The position numbers were made by a program, and so were the translations under genes. This document shows, piece after piece, positions 12,124-21,837 of a DNA stretch of 64,000 bases. Source of the stretch: Takakia lepidozioides (taxonomy: Eukaryota > Streptophyta > Takakiopsida > Takakiales > Takakiaceae). How positions within the stretch are numbered: the first letter of the stretch is position 1; every line of letters begins with the position of its first letter. The notes below the pieces were generated by a model that ran no database searches, was not told the origin of the DNA, and was given only the letters and a program-made list of their open reading frames with translations. The stretch is taken from contig CM060732.1 of assembly GCA_030704615.1 (NCBI GenBank), positions 75,869,053-75,933,052 of the forward strand, given 5' to 3'.

Positions 12124-12667
12124 TTCATCCATACCGGATGAACTACCAAGGTGGACACTGAATTACCTCTAAGATGAGTCTCTGATTATTCATTCCTCTT
12201 TTATTGACCTTCATCCATACCGGATGAGTCACCAAAGAATTAGAAATTACCTCTGTGGGGGTTGCCACTGGCATCCTATTTTTCCATCCATACTGGATGA
12301 AAAATGCCAGGATAATAATTTTTTCATTCCTCTTTTATTGCTTTTTCATCCATACCGGATGAGGCATTTTTGGGATGTGGAATTACCTGTGAGGATGTAA
12401 AACCGATGCCTTGGATGTCATTTCCTGTTTTGTCATCCTACTGCTGAATTTTTTCCAACGGATGAACTCAATAATTTTTTTCATCTGAACCGGATGAAGT
12501 GTACAGCTTTTGATGGCCCTCGGATGATATTGATTACCCCCAATTATGGTTGGTTAAGGTGTGAAACCCTAACCCCTACCCTTAAACCTACCGTTTAACC
12601 TAGCTACGGATAAAATCCGTCGGGTTTTAAAGGATGTGGTGGTGATTATTCATCCTGCACGGATGAA
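12124..12667. repeat. Dispersed palindromes TTCATCC-n5-GGATGAA
   Basis: Six good copies of a 19 bp palindrome occur at 12124-12142, 12210-12228, 12283-12302, 12345-12363, 12480-12498 and 12649-12667. Three of them share the centre ATACC, while others change loop bases but keep the arms, for example TTCATCCTGCACGGATGAA. A decayed copy lies at 12069. Between copies, TTCATTCCTCTTTTATTG is itself repeated (12190 and 12322). The last palindrome overlaps the outer edge of the 12.66 kb inverted-repeat arm. Confidence 0.8.
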
Positions 12668-13075
12668 AAATCGGGCAAGAGCCCTAGGATGTCTCTCCCG
12701 CCGTCAGAAGCACGAGTAATGCTTTTGAGCTCGCGAGAAGAGCGTTTTGGCGTCTGCGTTAAATTGCTGCTACCCTGTTTGCTGCATCGTACCCGTGCTG
12801 GGCGATCTCCTGGGGATGCGCAATGGCGGCGTTTTTTTTTTTTCTTACAGGTGGGAGACAATGCTATGAATGCATCGTGTCTTTCCCTCCTCTGGCTTTT
12901 AATTTTTGCAACGGCGCTTGTGTGGGGAAGTAGCTCTCTCTCCCTTCTTAAACCTAGCAAGTGCGCTTGTATGCTTCACTTCTCTTTTGCTTTGCTGGAG
13001 GTGGCTTGTTGGTGGTGATCTGGTGCACAGTTCTCTTCCCCAATCGCTCAAGGTGGTTTTGGTGATTAGGGTTCC
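12660..13075 (+). repeat. Left arm of a ~415 bp inverted repeat
   Basis: From GATGAAAAATCGGGCAAG to about GGTGATTAGGG the sequence matches the reverse complement of 30466-30882 with scattered differences. Shared landmarks are GGATGTCTCTCCCGCCGTCA, GGGCGATCTCCTGGGGATGC, CCCTTCTTAAACCTAGCAAG and CCCCAATCGCTCAAGGT. It encodes nothing I recognise. Confidence 0.85.
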
Positions 13076-13509
13076 TTTTGTTTTATGTCTTTCTCTCTTG
13101 CTTTTGAGGTTCTTAGTTGACATCGATGACAAGAGTTTTGGCCTTAAAGAGGAGGTGAGTTTTATGGTAAGGCCTCAGTGGCTGTCAGGTTCTAAGGAAG
13201 AGGAGGCCCTGATTTTGAAGATGGCAGCCTGATAAGGCACTGACATGCCTCTTTCAGACTTGAATCTGGTGTGGAATGAAGCATAGTGAGGTTTATTTGC
13301 AAACCCTGGCATAAACCTCCTGGAAAACAGTGTTGGTAAACTCTACTGGACCTTTGTCAAAGATTATTAGCCTTGTATTGCCATCAGGCCAGTTACCTGC
13401 AATGTATGGATTATTTTTTGGCCAAGAGGGCTTGGTCCCGGGCACTCAAGATGTTTGTGTGGTTGCATGACTCCAATGGTGGCTGCATGACTCCAGCAGT
13501 ATCTGCATG

Positions 13510-14145
13510 AACGCTGGGGTTTTTTCCTTTGTACCTCTCCAGGGAGTGCCATCTGGTCTTTTGAGAGTTTGACTGGACTGCATGAAGTTGTACAAAATGT
13601 CATCGACATGCGGCTCATACGGGGGGTTGATGAAACAACCTTGGTCAGAAATTTCAAAGTTGCGGAGAGAGGATGGTGTCTTTGAGGTGCGAATCCTCCG
13701 CAGGCAGATCGCCTCGAACGTCCTCGTCTGCCAAAGACTGCAGGTTAGGATGGTAAACACCAACTATAGTGGAAGTTTGTACATTGGCTATTCAAAACAC
13801 AGACATACAACAATCTGTTTTGTCACGAATCTGTCATGATCGGTGTCGATCATTACAGATTGTGCGCAAAACTTCAAACCCAGAGGACTTCAGGTATGAT
13901 GCCAAGGCCCGACGAGTATCTTTGTCACATGATTGAAAAAGCAGAAGTGTCCCTGCATCAGAGAGGAAATTATTGCAAAACCCGAACACCCAACTCCAGT
14001 AGTTGTCATTGAATTTGTTCCAGCTTGGCGTCTTGCCCTTCGGAAGAACTTCTGGCACAGCCTATCCGTCCGGGATGTCGAGAATGACCATGTCAGCCGC
14101 AAATGATTTCTGCACACCGCACATGAAGGTGGGACCAATGCTCAC
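13510..14145 (-). pseudogene. Exons 6-7: methyltransferase-like end
   Basis: Exon 6 follows acceptor ttgcag at 14146-14151 and reads VSIGPTFMCGVQKSF, AADMVILDIPDG, an in-frame TAG (14062-14064), then FNDNYWSWVFGFCNNFLSD and AGTLLLFQ. This hydrophobic-strand, D-x-P turn, aromatic helix and strand layout resembles motif IV and following of beta-class amino-methyltransferases. Exon 7 starts at 13763 after ctatag, carries SLADEDVRGDLPAEDSHLKD, shifts frame near 13660, then INPPYEPHVDDILYNF and RGTKEKTPAFMQILLESC, which resembles the T-x-KP region before motif I. Either LDIPDG or INPPY could be motif IV. The function is inferred only from pattern. Confidence 0.45.
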
Positions 14146-14255
14146 CTGCAACAGACATGTCCAATTTTAGAATGAAGACTATAATGTTTTCAAAGAACCA
14201 AACTTTAACACTGCAAATGACACTTACAGATGCAAAGGAAAAATCAAATTCTCAC

Positions 14256-14297
14256 CAGATTAAGGAATGAGATCATGTTGTCCCAGGTAGGCGAAGG
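14256..14297 (-). pseudogene. Distal piece of exon 5 left of the TIR insertion
   Basis: The minus strand reads PTWDNMISFLNL and then a clean donor (CTG|gtgagaat). With one copy of the imperfect 6 bp flank removed, this piece continues exon 5 in frame from ...RGYTGAPA at 18541. It is the strongest local evidence that 13.5-14.3 kb and 18.5-28.8 kb belong to one gene. Confidence 0.6.
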
Positions 14298-15160
14298 CCC
14301 TGGGGGGTGCACTCCTCATTAAATGTACCAGCCACGTGCGTGCACAGGAGGGGGTATTTTAAACCCCCCCATGTACAACATTATACATACAGAGGGGGGT
14401 TTAAAACACCTTAAATATAATTTTATAGGAGGGGGCTGTTGAGTTTTAAGGGGTAGTGTAGTGGTAAGAGCGGTGTATAAGCCGCGATGCACCGCGGGAT
14501 CATCCTTTTGTTTGTTTGTTTGCTTGTTTTTGTTTTGTTTTTTTTTTTCTATCCGCGATCTTTCTCCCCTTCCCTCCCGCGGCTTTCTCTTTTCCCTCTC
14601 CTCCTCTTATCTCCTCTCCACTCCTCTCCGGCGTTCGCCTTCTCTTCCGCGGGCTTTCTCTTTTCCCTCCTCTCCTCTCCCCTCCTCTCCATAGGGCATG
14701 GTATTCTTCCTGATGTTTACAAGGTTTAGGGGAGAGTGAGCTTGGTCTTAGCAGGCCATTTTGTGGTGGTTTCTCAAAGACCAATCCGACATTACCTGAC
14801 TACAGACACCAGCAACACACCGAAGCGATCCTTTTGGGTTGATGGGAGGGCAATCCTCCATGGGTCATGACACAAGGTCAAGAACAATGTGGTGAGGGCA
14901 CCTTCTTCTTTGACCTATTTCAGCCTGTCTTGCCCTCTCATCAGAGTCGGCCCTGAATTTGCAGCACTGAGCAGACCTGGCATGAGTTTTTAGAAGATTG
15001 ACAATGGTGGGACAACTGCAATCGCAAGGTGTGGCGTTTTCTTAAGGTACGATGTGAAGATTTTTTTCCATCCTGCTATTGCGGGCTCTTGCCTCCTATT
15101 AGTACCTGATTTGGTATTCTTCCAAATGTTTATAAGGTTCTTGGGAGAGTCAGCTTGGTC

Positions 15161-15430
15161 TTAGCAGGCCGTGCTCAGCTGCACCGTGGTGGTTCTCACT
15201 GACCAATCCGTCGTTACCTGACTACAGACACAAGTAGGCACACACAAGAGGTCCTCTTTTGAGTCAGTCCAAACCATGAAGTGGTCAGAGGTACCAATAT
15301 CAGTTCTGTCGATCAACACATTGGCACACTGGGGGAACAAATTTTTGTCCATTATGATATAGTCCACAATGGAACGTTCCCCAGTTTGGGATTTCTCACG
15401 AGTCCACTGCACTTGGTCACCTGCAGTTGA
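15161..15430 (-). pseudogene. LINE endonuclease fragment
   Basis: The minus strand encodes WTREKSQTGERSIVDYIIMD, FPQCANVLIDRTDIG and TSDHFMVW, the C-terminal third of the LINE AP-type endonuclease (SDH motif). It is nearly identical to the matching part of the larger copies at 16.1 and 23.8 kb. It ends abruptly on both sides. Confidence 0.85.
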
Positions 15431-15559
15431 AGTCCTTGCCCTTTGGTTGTCTTCCTAGAGCGCCCCATTGAATTACCTATGTCTAAGACCGCTCTCCAGC
15501 CAGTCAAGGGACGAACTTCTTTGAGATTGAATTGATGTGGGACTCTATTAGAAGCACTT

Positions 15560-16825
15560 TTGGTCATTGCAACCTTCAACGTACACCTGTTATCAATGAG
15601 AGAACCCCGGACAGTGTATCAGAAAATGAATACTGTCTTCAAATTGCCCACACAATGGGAAGTGCACTCTCCCTTTCCTCTCTGCTTCTGTTTGATGTTC
15701 AAAGGTAGGCTTCCTGCCCTGAGTTTAAATTTCAGTCTAGTGCCGAGAGTGGGTGGACCCTTGAGGTCATCCATGATGTCCTCCCCCGTGTCACTGACTG
15801 GAAACAAGTTCAGGGAAGTTTTCTGCCTAACTTCATTTTCATCAGACAATCTCATGGCAATAGACATGGCTTTGGACACTACAGCCTCTAAGTCGGATTT
15901 ATCCAGCAGGGTCAAGACTTGCGGATCCAAGTCCAGGTCCTTGAGAATCTCTTTCACTCTGGTGTTGGGAAAACACCTTTTGATCTCAGTCCAAACCAGG
16001 AAGTGGTCAGAGGGACCAATATCAGTTTTGTCGATCAACACATTGGCACACTGGGGAAACAAATTTTTGTCCATTATGATATAGTCCACAATGGAACGTT
16101 CCCCAGTTTGGGATTTCTCACGAGTCCACTGCACTTGGTCACCTCTTGTCCTGTTATTCAAGGTCAAAAGATGAAGCTCTTCCAGACAGTTAATTAACTG
16201 TCTGCCATTAGAATTCAACTCGTCCTCACCAGAAGGCCCAGTGATATCGTCCTGATGGAGCCCTTTGCCCACCCGGGCATTGAAGTCACCCAATAGCACC
16301 ACCTGACCTTTGGCAAGGAACGAAGCACAGTCCAGTTTTACATCTTCGAAGGCTTTGTCTGCGTCAGCACTAAGGGTCCCCTCTGTGGGCATGTAAACAC
16401 AACCCACAAAGAGGTCCTTCGTACTCAAGCTGCCCTTCAGATGCAGTTTTAGCCAGATACTATGCTCGTACCTCAAACCCTTGTTGATAATTTCACAATT
16501 GTCCAACAAGAAATCACGGACAAAGAATCCAGCCCCTTTTTTACTGCGTTTGGCAGAGGCTGCCTTGAGAGTACACATCTTACCTGCCCATTTATAACCA
16601 TTGACATCTCCAACCAGTTTATCCGACGTTTCCCAAGTTTCTGCCCAGCACAGATATGTATATCATTAGTCCGAAGAACTTGTCCAACTTCGAGTTGTTT
16701 CCTTTGGTTGGTCAACCCTGAGAAGTTGAAAGTGGCCAGCCGCAAGCCAGCCCTTTGCATGTGAATTGTTTGTCGTCTAGGTAGCTTGTGATTGCTCCTG
16801 GACGGCCAACCGTTCTGCAAAGGGG
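15560..16825 (-). mobile_element. LINE copy with the RT removed
   Basis: The minus strand encodes an AP-like endonuclease: RLATFNFSGLTNQRKQLEVG, a frame break near 16640-16580 in the ICAGQ.W region, GCVYMPTEGTLS, LLGDFNARVGKG, SIVDYIIMD and SDHFLVWTEIKRCF. At about 15963 it jumps straight into the C-terminal part (VKEILKDLDLDPQVLTLLDK, then LSDENEVRQKTSLNLFP), skipping the whole reverse transcriptase. It ends in a frameshifted zinc-knuckle region (KQKQRGKGE). It is a non-autonomous deletion derivative of the family whose RT-containing copy lies at 21.8-24.5 kb. Confidence 0.88.
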
Positions 16826-16876
16826 GGACAGTTACCCCATGGATTCATAGCATCAAACCGATTAGAAACTCTCAAG

Positions 16877-17849
16877 TTGAAGTCCTTGCACACTCACATT
16901 ATCCAAAGTGGATTCACGCCAAATGTTTTTCTACTCAACACCCTTGTCAACCTGTATGTTATGTGCGGGAGCATCATTGATGCTCACCAAGTGTTCAACA
17001 GAATGCCTCAACGATCTTTGATCACGTGGAATATAATGTTGGCAGGATGCAATGCGTGTCCAAGCCTGCGAGCTCTGGAAAAGGGGAAAGAGGTCCATGG
17101 TGACATTGTCAAAGTTGGAATTGTACCAGATGTCATTCTGAACACTCCCCTGGTGGACATGTATGCCAAATGTGGGCATTAAGGATGCGAAGGGAGTTTC
17201 CATGGCTGAACGAGATGTGGTGTCGTGGAGTGCGATGCTTGCAGGGTATGCACAGCAGACACGTGGTATGGAGGCTTTGGAGACCTATGATCAAATGATG
17301 GGGGAAGGGGTGAAGCCCGACCACATTACATTTGTGTACATTTGCAAGCCTGTCAGCTCTGGAAAAGGGCAAAGAGGTCCATGGCGACATTGTCAGATTT
17401 GCAATTGTATCAAATGTCATTCTAAACAATACCCTCGTGGACATGTATGAAGGGAGTGTTCAACGGTATGGCTGAACGAGATGTGCTATCATGGAGTGCG
17501 ATGATTGTAGGATATGCACAGCAAGGGCGCGAGATGGAGGCTTTGGAGACCTATGAGCAAATGATGTGCAAAGGGGTGAAGCCCGCGCTTTGCATTGCAT
17601 GATGTTGAGGAAGAGCTTAAAGAATCGTCTCTTTGCCACCACAATGAGAAGCTGGCCATTGTTTTTGGGCTTATCAACACACCCTATGGGATGTCTTTGA
17701 GGATCACCAGGAATCTTCGGATGTGTGGTGATTGCCACACAGCCACCAAATTCATCTCAAAGATAGCTAAGCAAGAGATTGTTGTACGGGATGCAAACCG
17801 CTTTCACCACTTCCAAAATGGTGTTTGTTCTTGTGGGGAGTATTGGTGA
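16877..17849 (+). pseudogene. PPR-DYW pseudogene
   Basis: Three frames carry PLS-type PPR sequence: FLLNTLVNLYVMCGSIIDAH and QRSLITWNIMLAGC (16877-17182), then RDVVSWSAMLAGYAQQ and MGEGVKPDHITFV (17163-17450). The DYW domain end lies at 17595-17849: [34 protein letters not shown] and [15 protein letters not shown]. The HxE and CxxCH zinc/deaminase residues are kept, but the parts lie in different frames and repeats are missing in between, so it is dead. It lies inside the TIR element and head-to-head with the LINE copy to its left. Confidence 0.88.
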
Positions 17850-18049
17850 AATGAAATGCTTGTCACCTAATTGAATGTATTGAACTCTATCAGCTTCAGG
17901 TTGGACTCCAACAGTGGCAGCAAAGGTGCACGAAATCTCTTTTTGGAGATGAATTCTCAAGAGTAGGTTTTGAACATAATTGGACCTTGCAAAGGTTGAA
18001 ACTGTAGAACAAGTTTAGAAAGTGTCCTAGTTGATGAACAGAGGTGCAG

Positions 18050-18215
18050 TGACTAGGTCTTGATGGTCTTCAAGAGGATCACTCTCTGATGAAAATACCC
18101 AGGACTGTATATCAGAAAATGGAATCTTTCTTCGGGCCTCTTGCACATCGGGCATTGACAATGTCCCTTTCCTCTCTGCATCTGAATATTGTTCAAAGTG
18201 AGATTCCACAGCAAG
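18050..18215 (-). pseudogene. LINE 3'-end fragment
   Basis: The minus strand reads FEQYSDAERKGTLSMPDVQE and shows aligned DNA similarity (TATCAGAAAATG, CCTTTCCTCTCTGC) to the zinc-knuckle end of the LINE copies at 15.65 and 21.97 kb. It is strongly decayed. Confidence 0.6.
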
Positions 18216-18540
18216 TTTTATTGAGGGCAAACAATTTTTTAAATTAATTTATTAGATTTTATTCGATTTTAAATGAATAAACTTGATATAATATAAAAAC
18301 ATACATATACATATTTGAGGGTATCTTTTAATTATTGAAAAGGGAAATATACATACATAAGGGGGTACTTTTAAAAAATTACAAATTTCTATATATTTAC
18401 AGGAGGGGGTTTTATAATCTTCAAAATGTATGTACAGAGGGGGTATAAATGATCCAAGGACCCGTATACATGGGTTTTTTTTATTAGGCGGCGAACGCAC
18501 GTGATACGGACATTTTATAAAGAGTGCACCCCCCAGGGCG

Positions 18541-19173
18541 CAGGCGCCCCAGTGTATCCTCTCTTTCGACTCTACATCATCGCCAGCCAACCCTCATTGA
18601 CAATCTTAATCTCGCCTGCCAAATCAGCACGGGAAGGGTATGGCCTGGCATCGAACACGCACTGAATTGTGCAGGTATACCTTCCAGCAATGAAGTCATT
18701 CTCACTATCATTTTCCTTCTCCCTCTCCATTTCTTTCTCCTTCCCCTTGTCCTTTTCCTTTTCCTTGTCCTTGGGACTTGTCTTTGTCCTTTGGCTTTGC
18801 TGGTGACATGGCTATGACATCAGGAGCCTTGTCTTTTGGTTTGCACCCCGCCTTCTTGCCCTTCTGCGTCGTTTCCTGAGCATCAGGCTCCTTGGCGGCC
18901 AATATTGCTATGTTTCTTTGGTACTCCTCGTCATTCAGAGGCGCCAGCATCTCAACATTATTGTTCAAATATTTCATGTGCTGCTCTTGAAAGGTCGTGT
19001 GCTCAGGTGGGCAGTTTAGGTACCAACCACAATCTCTGAAGTGAGAAAGACTCCAGTCCTTCAATATCCCTGCAGTGTACATGGTTGGATCGTTTGCAAG
19101 GTCCGACCCCATGTCAAGATAGTCTGGAATACCGCTGAGGTGATTTCTATCCATAAGCACATATTTCGTGCAC
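18541..19173 (-). pseudogene. Exon 5 (proximal part) of the ParB/methyltransferase-like gene
   Basis: It starts after acceptor gtttcacag and reads CTKYVLMDRNHLSGIPDYLD, FRDCGWYLNCPPEHTTFQEQ, then a long Lys/Glu/Asp-rich linker. A +1 shift near 18776 interrupts the linker. In the restored register the end reads SENDFIAGRYTCTIQCVFDA and EIKIVNEGWLAMM, then a TAG near 18579 and SRKRGYTGAPA up to the transposon edge. The charged linker probably separates the ParB-like and methyltransferase-like parts. Confidence 0.6.
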
Positions 19174-19314
19174 CTGTGAAACACGAGACAAAACCCAACC
19201 CACCAAAGCGCGAAGTGAGTAAGATGCCAGTAGCACAGAATGAAAAAAACGAGGAAGGAAATGGAGCTCAGAACAGCTCTAAGGAGCTCTCAGGAGCTCA
19301 CAACAGCTCTGGAT

Positions 19315-19338
19315 GTGAATGTCATCAACGACATTCAC
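19315..19338. repeat. Intronic palindrome (left of CACTA element 2)
   Basis: GTGAATGTC and GACATTCAC face each other across 6 bp (ATCAAC). It belongs to the same family as the palindromes at 25.6-25.9 and 27.5-28.4 kb. Before the CACTA insertion it lay 114 bp from the copy now at 25619. Confidence 0.85.
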
Positions 19339-21329
19339 AAAATTCCATTCAAGGACACTGCAAACACACTCTAAGTTCCTAATCCAGGTGAATGCAATCT
19401 CTAGCTTTGGAAGGACACACTACAACAAAAAGCGGCTTTTACGTCTCTGTGTTATGACTGCAAATGCAGTCATGGAAGCCATTTACGACTTCCTGACTCT
19501 GAAGACGTAAAGACCTAGTCAGTTGTGACATGGCAGATATGACTCTCCAGGCTGGCTGTGACGTGGCGCCTAAGCAGCTGTGGGGGTAGTCATACACGCT
19601 GGCTTTACTGAATGACTGAACGGACAATGTAATCCATGTCAGCGGCTGTGCAAGAGTGGCACGTGCTCGATACATGAAATGACACGTGGCAGAGTGTTCG
19701 CTCTCCATGACTGCCAACTATGACTACGGGAGTGCTAATCTGATTGCAACACGTGGCGCATTGTAATTTTTACACGTGGTCCCTCAGCAGATTGACATGT
19801 GTCATGATTGGTGTTTTTTGGGTGTATTGCTATTTTTTTTACATATTTGTATTTCTGCCACATGGTGTAGTACTATTGGAGAGTGAAAATATATGTAGTC
19901 ATTATTATGACTATGATAGTAGTCATGTACATGTCTATTACAACAATGAAATATAATATATAATACAAAGAGAACAAGGCAGCAAGACATAACTGCAACA
20001 AGCTGAGCAAAACCAAGAGATTGTATACATTCTTTATTTACCAATCTATTTATCATTATCATTTTGGTCGCGATCTAAAAATACATAAAATAGTCACATG
20101 TTCTCATGTGAATTATATTGTCTAACTATAACACTTTGAAAAGTGTTCACCCATAATCTTCTAACTACTCATGCTATTCCATCAATCTGCAACCTATCAA
20201 AAACTAAAGCTTGCATGGCTTTAAGAATTACTACAGCAATGACATCTATTTGTTTTCCAAGTTCTTGCATAAGATGCACCAACCAACATTGCATTGTGAG
20301 ACACTCACTCGCTATACTCCAAAGCGTCCAGGGAAGGTCACTGAGCAACCTGCCAAGGCGGAAATAATTAAGAGAATTGTCTAATACCATATATGAAAAA
20401 CCAATGCCAGTGTTATTTATGGTAACTTCTATCCCATGGACTCGTAAACAAACCAAAGCAAAAAGGTTGGTGTGTGTTGGCAAAGTCGTCAGATACTTCA
20501 CAAAGAAACATGCACTAAAAATGAGAGCCAGGAGGATAGGAAGGTCACTCACGTTTATACAAAGACGTCTTGCCCATTGCCCAACACCCTGCGTCACCCA
20601 CACTCTATCTCTACTCCTTCAGCTATCCATGCCTCTGCACAAAATCAAGCATTCAACCTTGTCTTGCTACTAGCAACTGACAATGACAGCCTACATTTGT
20701 TCTAGGAAACACCCAACTCAGCATAGCACACTAGTTCCTATGTTGAATTGCGTCTGCTACTCTTTGAAATGTAGCAGGCATTCACCTTTCTGCCCCGGTT
20801 GACCCATCAGTGACAAGGCTCAGATAAGTATTCATTCCACAACTTCTCCTCATCTCTGTTACCTGTTTTTGACACTTTCCTGTTGTCACATTGGCAGTAT
20901 CATGTCAAAGTCACTCCAAACTAGATTCACTCAACCAGCTAACTTGTAGAATTGAACATGTAAATTTAGGGCCGATTATGATAAAGAGGGAAAAACAGGG
21001 TGAAATGTGTTGAAGAAGATGCCTTCATTAGCAGTGCCTGATTGGTCCGGACTTGTGCCGTTGCTGCCAGTTGACCATCTACCCATGCAGGTTTCTTGTA
21101 GCTATTGATCCACAGGGAATCACAGGTAATCTTGTGCTTGAAATCTGACCCTCTTGGACCCACACAAAATCCCTACTCCTTCAGCTATCCATGCCTCTGC
21201 ACAAATCATGCATATATCCTCACCTTGCTGCTAGCAGCTGACAATGACAGCCTAAAATTGTCAAAGCAAACACTAGCAGGGAAAACAGGGTGAAATATGT
21301 TGAAGAATGTACCTTCACCCCTTTCCCCA

Positions 21330-21837
21330 TCATTTGCTTTCAGGTGTCCAAAGCCCCATCTCGCGCTCCTGCTCTGTACACCCTGCAAGCATCGCATTCC
21401 ACGACACCACATCTGGTTCAGCCATAGTGTTGAACACTCCCTTAGCATCCTCAACGCTCCCACATTTAGCATACATGGCCATCAGAGCAATGTTCAGGAT
21501 GACATCTGGTACAATTGCAGATTTGATGATGTTACCAGGGATCTCTTTGCCCTTTTCTAGGGCTGCCAGACGCATTGTAAACGCACACAAACGTTATGTC
21601 AACGGCCTTCACCCCTTCCCCCATCATTTGCTCAAAGGTTGGAGCCTCCATCCCGCACCCCAGCTGTGCATACCCTGCAAGCATCGCACTCCACAACACC
21701 ACATCTCGTTCAGCCACAGTGTTGAACACTCCCTTGGCATCCTCGATGCACCCACATTTGGCATACATGTCCACCAGGGCAGGGGCAGTGTTCAGAAGGA
21801 CATGTGGTAATTTGACAGGCATTCGCCTCCTGACTTG
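21330..21837 (-). pseudogene. PPR fragment captured in CACTA element 2
   Basis: On the minus strand: [57 protein letters not shown], a frame break near 21572, then ALEKGKEIPGNIIKSAIVPD and [16 protein letters not shown]. It matches the fragment in element 1. The frame is fused upstream, without a stop, to the zinc-knuckle end of the LINE (21532-22017), giving a chimeric open frame. Confidence 0.85.

Larger units (their letters stand above)
14298..18538. mobile_element. 4.2 kb element with long terminal inverted repeats
   Basis: The left end CCCTGGGGGGTGCACTC (14298) and right end GAGTGCACCCCCCAGGG (to 18538) are exact inverses. Weaker inverted similarity continues for ~150 bp through G4-6 and TTTTAAA-rich blocks (left about 14300-14460, right about 18390-18538). 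Flanks are CGAAGG and CGCAGG, a possible 6 bp target duplication with one change. It lies inside exon 5 of the ParB/methyltransferase-like gene. Contents: a polypyrimidine tract, an inverted copy of CACTA-1 internal sequence, LINE fragments and a PPR/DYW pseudogene. No transposase is seen; superfamily unassigned. Confidence 0.75.

Noticed and set aside
11696-12161. Two plus-strand open frames of 120-132 codons
   Set aside because: They consist of translated CT, A and G homopolymer tracts (runs of Lys, Gly, Pro, Ser).
12689-13232. Frames of ~108 codons rich in Leu and Phe, repeated at 30385-30904
   Set aside because: They are the two arms of the inverted repeat. The frames are not kept in the same way in both arms, so coding is unlikely.
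14461-14520. tRNA or tRNA-derived SINE (GTAGTGTAGTGGTAAGAGCG looks like an A box)
   Set aside because: No proper B box or closing acceptor stem follows; only GGGATCATCC is seen before a T-rich tract. It stays below the level needed for a call.
14461-14784. Overlapping frames of 65-94 codons on both strands
   Set aside because: All arise from the CCTCTCC/TTCTCTTTTCC polypyrimidine tract.
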